Shown here in pieces: positions 1-9,500 of a DNA stretch of 64,000 nucleotides. Origin of the DNA: Flavobacteriaceae bacterium (GTDB lineage: Bacteria > Bacteroidota > Bacteroidia > Flavobacteriales > Flavobacteriaceae); NCBI GenBank assembly GCA_016764435.1, contig JAESRX010000063.1, positions 32,232 to 96,231 on the forward strand, read 5' to 3'. The stretch's first letter is position 1, and every line of letters begins with the position of its first letter. The notes under the pieces were generated by a model. The model saw only the letters and a list, made by a program, of their open reading frames with translations, was not told the DNA's origin and ran no database searches. Made by a program: the position numbers and the translations under genes.

Positions 1-71
1 TGAAGGTTTTCGCCATTAGCGATCCATTTCTTTATGTTTTTTGCTATCTGTGGCGTGAATTCAAAATGCAT
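1..71 (-). CDS. N-terminal fragment of a protein running off the left edge, possibly magnesium transporter MgtE
   Basis: A reading frame opens on the minus strand at an ATG inside the last codons of rsmA and continues to the window edge. Only about 23 residues are visible, beginning [12 protein letters not shown]. It overlaps the rsmA stop by 11 nt, which indicates translational coupling. A magnesium transporter gene (mgtE) often follows rsmA in Flavobacteriaceae, and a short amphipathic N-terminus fits that, but so few residues cannot prove identity. The frame is well supported by its overlap geometry; the product name is inferred from gene order only. Confidence 0.45.
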   Translation of the reverse strand, partial: MHFEFTPQIAKNIKKWIANGENL

Positions 72-837
72 CCTTTTGAATTTTAGCTGTTAATTCTATA
101 AAAGCGCCTACGCTCAGTTGTTCTGGGCGTTTAGAAAACACTTCTTCTGCACGTAATTCATCAGAAAGATTGAAAACTTTCAGGCTGTTTCTCAATGTTT
201 TTCTACGTTGATTAAAACCAGTTTTTACTACACGATAAAATAATTTTTCATCTACTGGTAAAGAGTAATCCTTTTTACGAACCATTCTTAAAACTCCAGA
301 ATCCACTTTTGGTGGTGGATTAAAAACGCTTGGAGGAACGGTAAATAAATATTCGATATCGTAAAAAGCCTGGGCTATTACAGAGAGAATTCCATATTTT
401 TTACTTCCTTCTTTTTCTGCGATTCGTTCGGCTACTTCCTTCTGAAACATTCCTGTTAATTCAGGGATGAAATCTCTGTAGTCGAGTGTTTTAAATACGA
501 TTTGTGTAGAAATATTATAAGGGAAGTTTCCTGTGATAGCACATTGTTCTCCATTAAATATCTCAGTTAAATCTGTTTTTAAAAAATCTTTAGAATGGAT
601 ACGACCCGCTAAATTTAGATAATTACTCTCTAAATAGGCTACAGATTCGGTATCAATTTCTATGACTGAAGTCGTGTATTTTTTTTGCAATAAATATTTG
701 GTAAGTACTCCCATTCCTGGGCCTATTTCCAAGACCTTATCGTAACCAACTTCGGTTAAAGTGTTTGCTATTTTTTTTGCGATAGTTTCATCGGTTAAAA
801 AATGCTGTCCTAAATGTTTTTTTGCTCTTACTGACAT
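61..837 (-). CDS. rsmA: 16S rRNA (adenine(1518)-N(6)/adenine(1519)-N(6))-dimethyltransferase RsmA (KsgA)
   Basis: RsmA dimethylates two adjacent adenosines in the 3'-terminal hairpin of 16S rRNA during 30S maturation, using S-adenosylmethionine, in the cytoplasm. The protein has the family's usual length (258 aa). Its N-terminal signature KKHLGQHFL is followed by the SAM-binding motif I ([12 protein letters not shown], about residues 35-46), the catalytic NFPYNIS motif (about 104-110), and the C-terminal RKTLRNSLK segment. The ATG start abuts the DUF4286 stop codon (TAAATG, no gap), so the two genes are almost certainly cotranscribed. The stop overlaps the next gene's start by 11 nt. Nothing in the sequence looks damaged. 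Confidence 0.97.
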   Translation of the reverse strand: MSVRAKKHLGQHFLTDETIAKKIANTLTEVGYDKVLEIGPGMGVLTKYLLQKKYTTSVIEIDTESVAYLESNYLNLAGRIHSKDFLKTDLTEIFNGEQCAITGNFPYNISTQIVFKTLDYRDFIPELTGMFQKEVAERIAEKEGSKKYGILSVIAQAFYDIEYLFTVPPSVFNPPPKVDSGVLRMVRKKDYSLPVDEKLFYRVVKTGFNQRRKTLRNSLKVFNLSDELRAEEVFSKRPEQLSVGAFIELTAKIQKDAF

Positions 838-1158
838 TTATATAAATTCTTGGATTACTTGTAATTCTGTTCTAAAAGCTACGTATTTACCGGAAAACTT
901 TTGTTCGGTTTCCTTTTGTAGACTCGGAGCGTCTTCCTGTTGGTAGGCGCGCAATGTTTCCAAACTGTCCGTAGTGTATTGTAGTGAGTAGGTTACGCCT
1001 CCCATTTCTTCTTCTATCATCACTTGACTCAGTAGCGCCTTGCTGAACTTTCCTGTTTTTAAAATTGCTGGGATATGGGTGTTACGCATCCAATCTAGCC
1101 ATTCCTTCTCTACATTTTTCTCAATATTTACCGTAACGCTATAAATATACATGGGCAT
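838..1158 (-). CDS. DUF4286 family protein
   Basis: A 106-aa cytosolic protein with no signal peptide that matches the DUF4286 family typical of Bacteroidetes. It has an N-terminal MYIYSVTVNIE strand, a WLDWMRNTHIP helix, and the VTYSLQYTTDSLETLRAYQ segment of a ferredoxin-like (dimeric alpha-beta barrel) fold. Its biochemical function is unknown. The ORF-track start (MPMYIY) may be two codons long, because the internal ATG at 1152 gives the MYIY start I expect for the family. It sits directly upstream of rsmA with zero spacing, and a TACCTTTG promoter element lies 14-20 nt upstream of the start. Confidence 0.9.
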   Translation of the reverse strand: MPMYIYSVTVNIEKNVEKEWLDWMRNTHIPAILKTGKFSKALLSQVMIEEEMGGVTYSLQYTTDSLETLRAYQQEDAPSLQKETEQKFSGKYVAFRTELQVIQEFI

Positions 1159-1171
1159 GTGTTTTAAAGTG

Positions 1172-1179
1172 CAAAGGTA
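1172..1179 (-). promoter_or_regulatory. Bacteroidetes -7 promoter element for the DUF4286-rsmA operon
   Basis: TACCTTTG matches the TAnnTTTG -7 consensus of Bacteroidetes housekeeping sigma factor promoters. No good TTTG -33 box lies 19-21 nt upstream. It lies between the TPR gene and the DUF4286 gene, so the latter probably starts its own transcript. Confidence 0.6.
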
Positions 1180-1263
1180 GCGGTTTTTATTGACTGTGAG
1201 TCCTTTGTTTTTTGACTCTTTTTTATGCTGTTAATTCCTGATTTTATAAGACGATTTGGGAGC

Positions 1264-3036
1264 TTATTGAATGTTGTCGCCTCTAATTTCTCTGTATTTT
1301 TTTCGTGCTTCCACTAGAAATATACTCGAGGGATAATTGAATATAATCTCCTCAAAATAGTTACTTGCCTCTGTGGGATTGTTTAATTTATCTAAATAAA
1401 TAAGGCCTATGTTGTAGACTGCATCATCTACCAGTATGTCTGTTTTGTCTATTTCTATTAGTTTTTTGTAGTAACTAATGGCTTGTTCGTAGTGCTTTCT
1501 TGTGACTTCTATTTGGGCAAGTTTAAATAAAGCTTCGTCTTCAATTGAGTGCCCTTTATGGTCTATTAATAATTGTTTTAATAAGGTATAGGCTTCCTCT
1601 TTTCTGTTTTGAAAATTGAGTAAATCTGCTGTGGCATATATTTTTAATGCGGTAGGAATACTGTCTTGGGTGCTGTTGTCTAAAATAAGCAGGTTTAAGT
1701 CGAGGGCATCATTTGAAATACGTTGTGAGGTGGATTCTTTCAATATTTTTAATTGGGATTGTGCCCATTTAAAATCACCTTTATAGTAAGACGTTCTGGC
1801 TATTTTAAAACGTGCATACTGTGCTATTACATGATTTTTTAATTTTGATTGCACTTGAGTATAGTAGATAAGTGCCTTGCTATATTTCCCGGTAAATACA
1901 AATAGATCCGCAAGCCTTAATTTTATAGTGGCTGCTTGGAACTTGTTTAGAGGCAAGCTCAGTGCGTGTTGTAAAATAGCACGTGCTTTTGCGGGGTCGT
2001 TTTTTACATAGGTTAAATAGTTGGCATAGGCCATTTGCACATCTAAGGTGGTTATGCTGTTTCCGTAGCTGTCTAATAATGCGCTGAATTTTGAATTAAT
2101 AGACTCAGAATTAGGAGCAGTTATCATGTTAATTTGCAGTAAAAATAATTTGGCGCTTAACTGGTCTATCTGAGAATTACTATTGTCTAAAATGTACGTG
2201 AAACAGTGTGTTGCGGTGGCATGATCACGGGCATTAAAGGCTATTTTCCCCAATTCAAGAATAGGGTTTAAAGTCTTCTTATTTCTCTTGTAGAGTGCCT
2301 TTTCCTGAAGGAGTGCCTTTGAATAATCGCGTTGCTGTATAAAAAGCCAACTCAATAGTTCATTCCACGTGTTTTGAGGTGTTTTTTGTGCACGGATTAA
2401 AACTGATTTTTTAAATAATAAATTTGCGGACTCTTGGGAATCCTTTGTGATGTATTTCCCTAAGTAATTCTTAATTTGATTTATGTTTTTATCATCTATC
2501 GCGTCTAAATAGGTATTAAACATTAATTCCAAGGCGCCTTTCTCTCCGTAAATTTTAGCAATTTGTAGGTTGTAGTTAGCGTTTGGATTCTTTTCCATTG
2601 TTTTTTTATAGGCTTCTAAAGCATAATCTAGGAGGAGGCAGTCTTGAAATGTACGTGCAATCATGTAGCCTTCAGTTGACTTTTTTTGGATAGAAGCAAT
2701 CGCTTTACGATAGTATTTATCGGCTTTTTCTTGTTGGTGTTGTAATTGATAATTATAGCCTAAATGTATTTGTAAATAATGGTTGCGACGTGATGTGCGC
2801 ATGTTTTTCTCTATCAGGGCTGTTGCCTTGTCATACTGTTCACTTTGCTGATAAGATTGGATGAGGTATTTTAAATAGCTGTAATTATGTTCGTTATTTA
2901 TGAGTAGGGTTTCGAAAATAGTCGCTGCTTTTTCGTACGCTCCAGTCCTGAAATATTGATAGGCTAATTGCTGGTCTTGAGCAAACAAAACGACGGATTG
3001 GATAAGGATAAAAAATAAGACGATTCGTTTACGCAT
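1264..3036 (-). CDS. Tetratricopeptide-repeat protein, exported
   Basis: A 590-aa protein with a Sec signal peptide (RIVLFFILIQSVVLFAQ, cleavage near residue 20) followed almost entirely by TPR helices. Examples are AYQYFRTGAYEKAATIFETL near the N-terminus and ALFKLAQIEVTRKHYEQAI and AVYNIGLIYLDKLNNPTEA near the C-terminus. TPR arrays are protein-interaction scaffolds, so this is probably a periplasmic or outer-membrane-associated adaptor. Its partner cannot be read from the sequence. No enzymatic domain is visible. It is preceded by a clear promoter (TTTG-N19-TACATTCG) and separated from serS by a 500-bp gap with the serS terminator, so it forms its own unit or leads the DUF4286-rsmA genes. 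Confidence 0.85.
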   Translation of the reverse strand: MRKRIVLFFILIQSVVLFAQDQQLAYQYFRTGAYEKAATIFETLLINNEHNYSYLKYLIQSYQQSEQYDKATALIEKNMRTSRRNHYLQIHLGYNYQLQHQQEKADKYYRKAIASIQKKSTEGYMIARTFQDCLLLDYALEAYKKTMEKNPNANYNLQIAKIYGEKGALELMFNTYLDAIDDKNINQIKNYLGKYITKDSQESANLLFKKSVLIRAQKTPQNTWNELLSWLFIQQRDYSKALLQEKALYKRNKKTLNPILELGKIAFNARDHATATHCFTYILDNSNSQIDQLSAKLFLLQINMITAPNSESINSKFSALLDSYGNSITTLDVQMAYANYLTYVKNDPAKARAILQHALSLPLNKFQAATIKLRLADLFVFTGKYSKALIYYTQVQSKLKNHVIAQYARFKIARTSYYKGDFKWAQSQLKILKESTSQRISNDALDLNLLILDNSTQDSIPTALKIYATADLLNFQNRKEEAYTLLKQLLIDHKGHSIEDEALFKLAQIEVTRKHYEQAISYYKKLIEIDKTDILVDDAVYNIGLIYLDKLNNPTEASNYFEEIIFNYPSSIFLVEARKKYREIRGDNIQ

Positions 3037-3051
3037 TTTTTTTCTTTAAAA

Positions 3052-3082
3052 CGAATGTACAGAAACTGTGCTTGGTATCAAA
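3052..3082 (-). promoter_or_regulatory. Bacteroidetes-type promoter of the TPR gene
   Basis: On the minus strand a TTTG -33 box (3082-3079) is followed after exactly 19 nt by TACATTCG (3059-3052), a one-mismatch version of TAnnTTTG. It lies 15 nt upstream of the TPR gene's ATG. Spacing and orientation fit the Bacteroidetes consensus. Confidence 0.6.
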
Positions 3083-3164
3083 GAGAAATGAGGGATTAAG
3101 AAATGAGGGACACGCAGTTGTAAGCTGTTTTTTGATGATTTATTGTTACAAAATGAATCCCAAG

Positions 3165-3398
3165 TTATGTCTTTAGCAAGTGTTTTAAATATCCAATATG
3201 ATGAGAGAAATTAGCATAAAATCGAAAAAATAAAAAGCCATCAATTTCCTTATTATACTGCTCAATACTTATGCGTTCGTTGCTCTTAATACCTTTGTTT
3301 AGAATAGCTTCTAACTACTTAAAAAGGGGTTCGTTTACTGGAAGTAATTTTTGTATAAATTTAAATTTTCGTTGGTTTATATCCATAATAGCCATCAT
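3165..3398 (-). pseudogene. Decayed small ORF, antitoxin-like N-terminus
   Basis: The minus strand reads as 78 codons from ATG to TAA with a single in-frame TAG at codon 28. The first part (MDINQRKFKFIQKLL) and the middle (NERISIEQYNKEIDG) resemble the small antitoxins often seen beside RelE/ParE-type toxins in Bacteroidetes, which start MDI-TRK--FI--FL and carry an (M/I)S-EE-N--ID motif. After that the resemblance ends and the frame continues as FLFFRFYANFSHHIGYL. No intact toxin lies next to it. I interpret it as a dead, partly deleted antitoxin or toxin-antitoxin remnant. It could also be chance coding-like sequence in an AT-rich gap. Confidence 0.4.
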
Positions 3399-3471
3399 TT
3401 TATAATAACATTAGATACGCTTTTTGTACTAAAGTTTTTTTACCTATCCTAGATAGCTTTCAAATAGGACT

Positions 3472-3510
3472 AAAATAAAAACACGGTTTTCAAGAAGATG
3501 AAAACCGTGT
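3472..3510 (-). terminator. Rho-independent terminator of serS
   Basis: A perfect 11-bp stem (ACACGGTTTTC / GAAAACCGTGT, loop of 8 nt, 3481-3510) lies 26 nt past the serS stop. On the minus strand it is followed by a T-rich tract (TTTTATTTTA). Confidence 0.85.
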
Positions 3511-3536
3511 TAAATTATTTTTTTTAGCTTTAAAAT

Positions 3537-4811
3537 CTAGCTAATCATATCAAATCCACAATAAGGAATCAATACTTTAGGTATTTTAATTCCTTCTGGT
3601 GTTTGGTAGTTTTCTAATAAGGCCGCTAAAATCCTAGGCAATGCTAAGCTACTCCCATTTAAGGTATGTGCTAACTGGCTTTTTCCAGCCGCATCTTTAT
3701 AACGTAATTTTAAACGATTGGCTTGGAAGGTTTCAAAGTTAGAGACAGAGCTTACTTCTAACCAGCGGTCTTGGGCGGTTGAAAACACTTCAAAATCGTA
3801 GGTCATTACTGCAGTAAATCCTAAATCACCTCCGCACAAACGTAAAATACGGTATGGTAACTCTAGTTCTTGTAAGAGACTCTTAATATGTGCTACCATT
3901 CCATCTAAAGCGGTCGCAGATGTAGAGGGATGCTCCACACGTACGATTTCTACTTTATCGAATTGATGTAACCTGTTCAATCCACGTACATGTGCTCCGT
4001 AAGAACCAGCTTCACGTCTAAAACAAGGAGTGTAGGCTGTTTTGAGTACAGGAAATTCTTCTTCTTTTAACAAGACATCTCTAAAAATGTTTGTCACAGG
4101 AACTTCAGCGGTAGGGATTAAATATAAATTATCTATTCCACAGTGGTACATTTGACCTTCTTTGTCTGGTAATTGTCCCGTTCCTATTCCAGAAGCTTCG
4201 TTTACTAAATGTGGTACTTGTGTTTCTTCGTATCCAGCATCACAGTTTTTATCTAAGAAATAGGCAATTAAAGCACGCTGTAATCTAGCGCCCTTACCTT
4301 TATAAACAGGAAAACCTGCTCCGGTAATTTTCACGCCTAATTCAAAATCTATGATGTCGTATTTTTTTGCGAGGTCCCAGTGTGGCATCGCATCTTTGTG
4401 CAATGTAGGAATGTCCCCTTCACTAAAAATAGTTTCATTATCATCTTCTGAATTTCCTGCAGGAACTAATGCATTTGGGATGTTTGGAATTTGATATAAT
4501 AACTCCGTAACTTTATCACCCGCTTCTTGTAACTTTTCAGTCAGTTGTTTAGATTCTTCTTTTAATTGAACCGTTTTTTCTTTTAAAAGTGTTGCTTTTT
4601 GACGTTCACCAGATTTAAATAGCATTCCAATATCTTTGGATAATTTATTAGATTCGGACAATACATTGTCTAATAAAGCCTGTGATGCACGTCTGGTTTC
4701 ATCGGCGGTTATAACTTCATCAATAATAGCTGTTGCGTTTTTAAAATTACGCTTTGCCAAACCGATTAATACGGCTTCTTTGTTTTCTCTAATAAATGCT
4801 ACTTGTAACAT
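3537..4811 (-). CDS. serS: Serine--tRNA ligase
   Basis: SerRS charges tRNA-Ser with serine using ATP and acts as a cytoplasmic dimer. The 424-aa length is normal. The N-terminal approximately 110 residues form the long antiparallel coiled-coil arm that grips the tRNA variable arm (heptad-rich KSGERQKATLLKEKTVQLKE region). The class II catalytic domain follows, with the substrate segment TAEVPVTN, motif 2 (FRREAGSYGAHVRGLNR) and motif 3 (NGSSLALPRILAALLE). Translation starts at MLQVAF. An upstream TAAATTTG element and a downstream hairpin suggest that it is transcribed alone. Confidence 0.97.
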   Translation of the reverse strand: MLQVAFIRENKEAVLIGLAKRNFKNATAIIDEVITADETRRASQALLDNVLSESNKLSKDIGMLFKSGERQKATLLKEKTVQLKEESKQLTEKLQEAGDKVTELLYQIPNIPNALVPAGNSEDDNETIFSEGDIPTLHKDAMPHWDLAKKYDIIDFELGVKITGAGFPVYKGKGARLQRALIAYFLDKNCDAGYEETQVPHLVNEASGIGTGQLPDKEGQMYHCGIDNLYLIPTAEVPVTNIFRDVLLKEEEFPVLKTAYTPCFRREAGSYGAHVRGLNRLHQFDKVEIVRVEHPSTSATALDGMVAHIKSLLQELELPYRILRLCGGDLGFTAVMTYDFEVFSTAQDRWLEVSSVSNFETFQANRLKLRYKDAAGKSQLAHTLNGSSLALPRILAALLENYQTPEGIKIPKVLIPYCGFDMIS

Positions 4812-4834
4812 GGTTTTTTTCTTTGTGTAAGCGA

Positions 4835-4842
4835 CAAATTTA
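4835..4842 (-). promoter_or_regulatory. Bacteroidetes -7 promoter element of serS
   Basis: TAAATTTG is a perfect TAnnTTTG match on the minus strand, 23 nt upstream of the serS ATG. No convincing -33 box was seen at 19-21 nt. Confidence 0.55.
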
Positions 4843-4878
4843 AGAAAAGTAATACTAGAAATGCTACATGTTCTCCGC

Positions 4879-5406
4879 TTATTTTAAATGAATGTCCTCT
4901 TTGAGTTCAGAAATTAGATGAGGAACTTGTTTTATCTGAAATTTAAGCGCTAGTTTTAAACGATTTTTTGTAATCATTTTAGCCGTAAAATCACTGTTTT
5001 CTACCTTGTAAAACCCTGTTTGTCCTTTACAGTAGCAAAATCTTCCGAAAAGAATTTGAGTAGCTACTAAAGGGAGGTCTATCGTATTTATTTCTGAGAA
5101 ATTTTCAGGAAAATCAATGTAAATAATCTCGGAATAATGGGCATCTGCCAGATTTCCAGGAACTTTTTTGATAAATTCGAACTTAAAAAGACTTCCTTTG
5201 CTTTCTTCCAATGCTACGTAACCAATGTTAAAAGCATCTTTTTTTAAGACTGCTTTTTTATGTGGAATTATAGAAATAGTACTTCGGCCATTTGTTAATT
5301 GTGTTTGGCTAACTTGATGGATCTCTTTGGATAATTTAAGTATGTTTTTTTGAGGAGTACAGGAAAAACTGAGGCAAATAAGAACACTACTGAGGAATAT
5401 TTTCAT
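4879..5406 (-). CDS. Hypothetical lipoprotein
   Basis: A 175-aa predicted lipoprotein. The ORF-track start at 5433 is a TTG directly after the ribF stop. The ATG at 5406 is preferred because it gives a compact lipoprotein signal peptide (MKIFLSSVLICLSFSC) with lipobox LSFSC. The mature part is beta-rich and includes the segment GRFCYCKGQTGFYKVENSDF, with three cysteines in the protein after processing. No family is recognised and no function is assigned. It lies 27 nt downstream of ribF on the same strand with no terminator between, so it is probably in the ribF operon. Membership of a small, poorly described Flavobacteriaceae family is likely but unproven. Confidence 0.75.
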   Translation of the reverse strand: MKIFLSSVLICLSFSCTPQKNILKLSKEIHQVSQTQLTNGRSTISIIPHKKAVLKKDAFNIGYVALEESKGSLFKFEFIKKVPGNLADAHYSEIIYIDFPENFSEINTIDLPLVATQILFGRFCYCKGQTGFYKVENSDFTAKMITKNRLKLALKFQIKQVPHLISELKEDIHLK

Positions 5407-5433
5407 GAGTATTTTTCTGATAAAATTAGGCAA

Positions 5434-6372
5434 TTAAGTTTTAGGAATGCTTGCTATTATTTCTAAGGCTGTTTTTTTATCGTTTAAGAGTTGGTTTTTT
5501 AGTTGTACTACGGAGTCAAATTTTTGTTCATCTCTTAAGTAATCAAGTAAGTGGATGCGTATTTTACGGCCGTATAAATCATCTTTAAAATTAAAAAAAT
5601 GAGTTTCTATAGTTTGGTGTTTTCCATTTACTGTAGGTCTGTATCCAATGTTTGTCATTCCGTATACCCAAGCTCCGTTTAGGTAAGATTTGGAGATGTA
5701 CGCTCCCGTTTTTGGGATTAATTTATACGCTTCCGCAATGTGAAGATTTGCGGTGGGATAGCCTATTTTTTCACCTAAATTATGTCCTTTTACTACGGTA
5801 CCGCTTAACATATAATTATAGCCTAGATAGGTGTTTGCCTTTTGGATATTTCCATTTTCAAGTGCGGTGCGTATTTTTGTAGAACTGATAGAAATACGGT
5901 CGATGTCTAAGGCCTCTATTTTGTCAACTTTAAAACCGTAGGTGTGTCCATATTCGGTTAGTTGTTCAAAATTACCTTCCCTGTTTTTTCCAAATTGATG
6001 ATCATAGCCTATAAGTAGGCGTGAAATATTTAAGGTATTTACTAAGATTTTACGAACAAAATCTAAGGCGGTAAGTCTTGAGAATTCTTTATTAAAAGGG
6101 ATGATCACCAGGTTTTTTAAACCCGTTTTTTCAAGGAGTTCGGCACGCTCATCTATTGTGTTTAATAGTTTGATTCCCGCTTCTTTTTGTAAGACCATTC
6201 GTGGGTGAGGGAAAAAGGAAAGAAGCACCGAAGGACGGTTCTTTTTACGGGCCGTTTTGAGTAGTTTTTTGATGACTTTTTGATGGCCAATATGGACACC
6301 GTCAAAAGTACCAATAGTTATAATGGTTTTATCTTCTGTCTTAAAATGTTCTAGTCCGTGAAATGTTTTCAA
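5434..6372 (-). CDS. ribF: Bifunctional riboflavin kinase / FAD synthetase
   Basis: RibF phosphorylates riboflavin to FMN and then adenylylates FMN to FAD in the cytoplasm. The 312-aa length is typical. The N-terminal nucleotidyltransferase domain carries IGTFDGVHIGHQKVI (about residues 20-34) and the ISSTKIRTALENG motif (about 162-174). The C-terminal riboflavin kinase domain carries GHNLGEKIGYPTANL (about 196-210) and the metal-binding PTAN. The ATG start lies 22 nt downstream of a TAGTTTTG promoter element. No FMN riboswitch is visible in the short leader. Confidence 0.96.
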   Translation of the reverse strand: MKTFHGLEHFKTEDKTIITIGTFDGVHIGHQKVIKKLLKTARKKNRPSVLLSFFPHPRMVLQKEAGIKLLNTIDERAELLEKTGLKNLVIIPFNKEFSRLTALDFVRKILVNTLNISRLLIGYDHQFGKNREGNFEQLTEYGHTYGFKVDKIEALDIDRISISSTKIRTALENGNIQKANTYLGYNYMLSGTVVKGHNLGEKIGYPTANLHIAEAYKLIPKTGAYISKSYLNGAWVYGMTNIGYRPTVNGKHQTIETHFFNFKDDLYGRKIRIHLLDYLRDEQKFDSVVQLKNQLLNDKKTALEIIASIPKT

Positions 6373-6393
6373 GGTGGATTTGTAAAGTTTTCA

Positions 6394-6424
6394 CAAAACT
6401 AAGCATTGTTTTTAACTGTTCAAG
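6394..6424 (-). promoter_or_regulatory. Bacteroidetes-type promoter of ribF
   Basis: On the minus strand CTTG (6424-6421, one mismatch to TTTG) precedes TAGTTTTG (6401-6394, perfect TAnnTTTG) with 19-nt spacing, 21 nt upstream of the ribF start. It lies in a divergent intergenic region shared with the metalloprotease. Confidence 0.6.
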
Positions 6425-6466
6425 GAAATTAAATAACAATTATTTGTATAACATTTGTCAGATTAC

Positions 6467-6497
6467 TCTGATTTAATAAAAAAATATTTTATTTTTG
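6467..6497 (+). promoter_or_regulatory. Bacteroidetes-type promoter of the metalloprotease operon
   Basis: TCTG (6467-6470) is followed after 19 nt by TATTTTTG (6490-6497), which matches TAnnTTTG. It ends 22 nt before the protease ATG. The -33 box has one mismatch. Confidence 0.55.
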
Positions 6498-6519
6498 TTT
6501 CTACCCAAACGCCCAATTC

Positions 6520-9500
6520 ATGAAATTAAGTTACTTCAAAATCATAGGTTTATGTGTATTTAATGTATTCTCCCTTACAGTTTTAACTGCGCAGGAGAGT
6601 GTGAATGTATGGCATAAGATCGAGTCATCTGAAAGAGAGAGTTCTTCCGAAAACGCAGAAAAGAGAGATGTGTATGCGTTTAATTCGAAGGTGTTTGCCA
6701 CCTTTTTGAAGAAACCGATCCCTAAAAGAGAGATGCTTAAAGTTTCAGGTGTTATTATTTCTTTTCCTGATGGTTCAGGTAGCTTGGATTCATATCGCAT
6801 TAAGGAAGCGTCTATTATGCATCCGGATTTACAAGCTCAGTTTCCGCAGATACGGTCTTTTATTGGAGAGAGTACCAGTAAAAAAGGGAATAGTATTCGT
6901 TTCAGTCATTCGTCACTGGGAATACATGCGATGATCTTTAGAGACGGGAAATCTGTTGAATTAATTAATCCATTAGCGCAGCTTAATTATTACGAAGTAG
7001 TCTCAAAAAAAAACAGTAAAGATACAAATGATTTTCAATGTTTGGTGGAGGAAAATCTATCAGTAGCACCTTCTAAAGAATTGATTGAGAGCGGTGTGAA
7101 ATCGGTGAGTGATGGTCTTCTTAGAACTTTCAAGCTAGCGTTGGCCTGTACTCAGGAATATTCAAATTTTCACTTGACAAATCAAAGTATTGCGAGTAAT
7201 GAGACGGATATTGTGAAAAAAACGGCGGTTTTGGCAGCTATAAATAAGACGATGACCCGTGTAAATGGAATTTTTGAACGCGATTTGTCTGTAACCATGC
7301 AATTGGTTTCGAATCAATTGGACTTGATCTTTTTAAAGGAAGATGATGGCTTTACAAATGATGACGTTACGAGTTTGATAAACGAGAGTCAGACTATTAT
7401 TAATAATGTTATAGGTTTTTCAAATTATGACATTGGCCATACTTTTAGTACAAGTGAAGGTGGATTGGCAGAACTTAAATCAACCTGTACGGTGTATAAG
7501 GCGAAAGGGGTAACTGGGAGTCTAAATCCTATTTCTGATAGCTTTGACGTTGATTATGTGACACATGAAATGGGCCATCAATTTGGTGCTTCTCATACGT
7601 TTAATGGGGATGCTCCTAATTGTGATAACGGAAATAGAGCCTATGCTACAGCTGTGGAGCCTGGGAGTGGAACTACTATTATGTCATATGCGGGGATTTG
7701 TTCTCCTATAAATGTTCAGATGAACGTAGATGCGTATTTTCATGCGGTGAGTATTGCACAAATATATGCAAATATTACAGGGTCAAGTTCTTGTGCTAGT
7801 GTTGGCGGGACTAATAATAGCGCGCCAGTAGTGGAGGCAGGAAAGTCTTATGTAATTCCAGTAGGGACACCGTTTGTATTGGCAGCAGTAGCGAGTGATG
7901 CAGATCAAGATCCATTAACGTATGTGTGGGATCAAATAGATACAGGTTTAGTGGTGGAATTTCCAACACCGTCTTCTACGGTAACAGGACCTTTATTTCG
8001 GTCTTTCCCTCCAACAATCAATTCGAAACGTTATTTTCCGAAACTAGAAACAGTGGTAACGGGAGCACTTTCGTCTACATGGGAAGTGTTACCTTCAGTG
8101 TCTAGAGAAATGAATTTTGGCGTACTGGTTAGGGATAACAACTTAAATGGAGGGCAGACAGCCTATGATACTACTAAAATTTCTGTTACAGATACCGCAG
8201 GACCTTTTATAATGACTTCTCAAACCCAAGCTGAAACATGGCAAGAGGGAGAGGTTAAAACAATCACTTGGAACGTAGCAAATACCACTGGGAACCTCAT
8301 AAATTGTTTGGAAGTAACTATTTTATTGTCTACAGATGGAGGATTTACATTTCCTATTACATTGGCTCAAAATGTTCCGAATAATGGTTCGTATGATATT
8401 ATTGTACCCAAAGAGACTTCCTTTAAAGGACGTATTAAAGTAAAGGCCTCTAATTCTATTTTTTATACGATGAATACAGCAGCCATTAGTATTCAGGCTT
8501 CTGAGTTCGTATTAGAGTTTATAAAAAAGGAACAGAATGTATGTGAAGGAGCTTCTGTCGATTATAATTTTACTTATAAGGCGTTTTCTAGTTTTAATGA
8601 AACCACTACGTTTAGTACTGAAAAACTTCCTACTGGAATGACCGCAGTATTTAGTCCTTCGAAGGCTACGACATCTAATACACCTGTTGTCATGACTATT
8701 TCGGGAGCCTCAGAAGCGTCGTTAGGCAGCCATGATATTCAAGTAGTAGGAACCGCAGCAACAACATCTAAAAAGACGAAGGTGGTTTTGAATGTCTATT
8801 CGAGTGTGCTCAATACCCCTATATTAACGAGTCCTTCTGATACGAGTTTTGGACTGATAGATCCTGTGATGTCGACCTGGCAATCGGATACGAATGTCAC
8901 AAGTTATGAGTACCAATTAAGTATGGATACTAATTTTACGGAAGTATATTATACGGAAATTGTTTCTGCTACCATGGTGACAAACCCGGCTTTAGCCTAT
9001 AATACGGCGTATTTTTGGAGAGTAAAAGCAATAAATAAGTGTGGGAAGAGTGATTTTTCAAGTATTTACTCCTTTACGACAGCGGATATTAAATGTGCGA
9101 CTACGGAATATATGGGAGTAGATATTGATATCCCAGATAAAAATAGCACCGGGATTAGTTCGGTGATTGTCGTTGAAGACCAATTTGAAATTACAGATGT
9201 CAATGTAACAATAAGTATAAGCCATAGTTATACAGGAGATTTATCGGTGAGCCTTGTAGGACCTAACAATGTTCCAATAGAGCTCGTTTCAAATGTGGGA
9301 GCGAATGGTATCGGTTTTGAATTGACTGTTTTTGATGATGAACAAGAAAAAGGAATTACAGAAGGGTTTTCTCCCTATACAGGGTCTTTTAGACCTCTAA
9401 AACCATTGTCTGAATTTGATGGACTTATTTCTTCAGGAGAGTGGACGTTAAAAGTGATTGATGCGGTGTCAGGAGATATAGGAAAGTTAACGGATTGGAA

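Larger units (their letters stand above)
3037..3536. other. 500-bp intergenic region between the TPR gene and serS
   Basis: This gap holds the TPR promoter (3052-3082), the decayed antitoxin-like ORF (3165-3398) and the serS terminator hairpin (3472-3510). No intact gene or RNA was recognised in the remainder. Confidence 0.7.

Noticed and set aside
838-946. 61-aa plus-strand ORF across the rsmA/DUF4286 boundary
   Set aside because: It overlaps two well-supported minus-strand genes and shows no domain or promoter.
1198-1224. GAGTC...GACTC hairpin with six T on the plus strand downstream of the TPR gene
   Set aside because: It points in the plus direction, where no gene ends, and the stem is only 5 bp.
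6531-6800. 89-aa minus-strand ORF at the start of the metalloprotease
   Set aside because: It lies fully inside the antisense of a gene with clear domains and has none itself.
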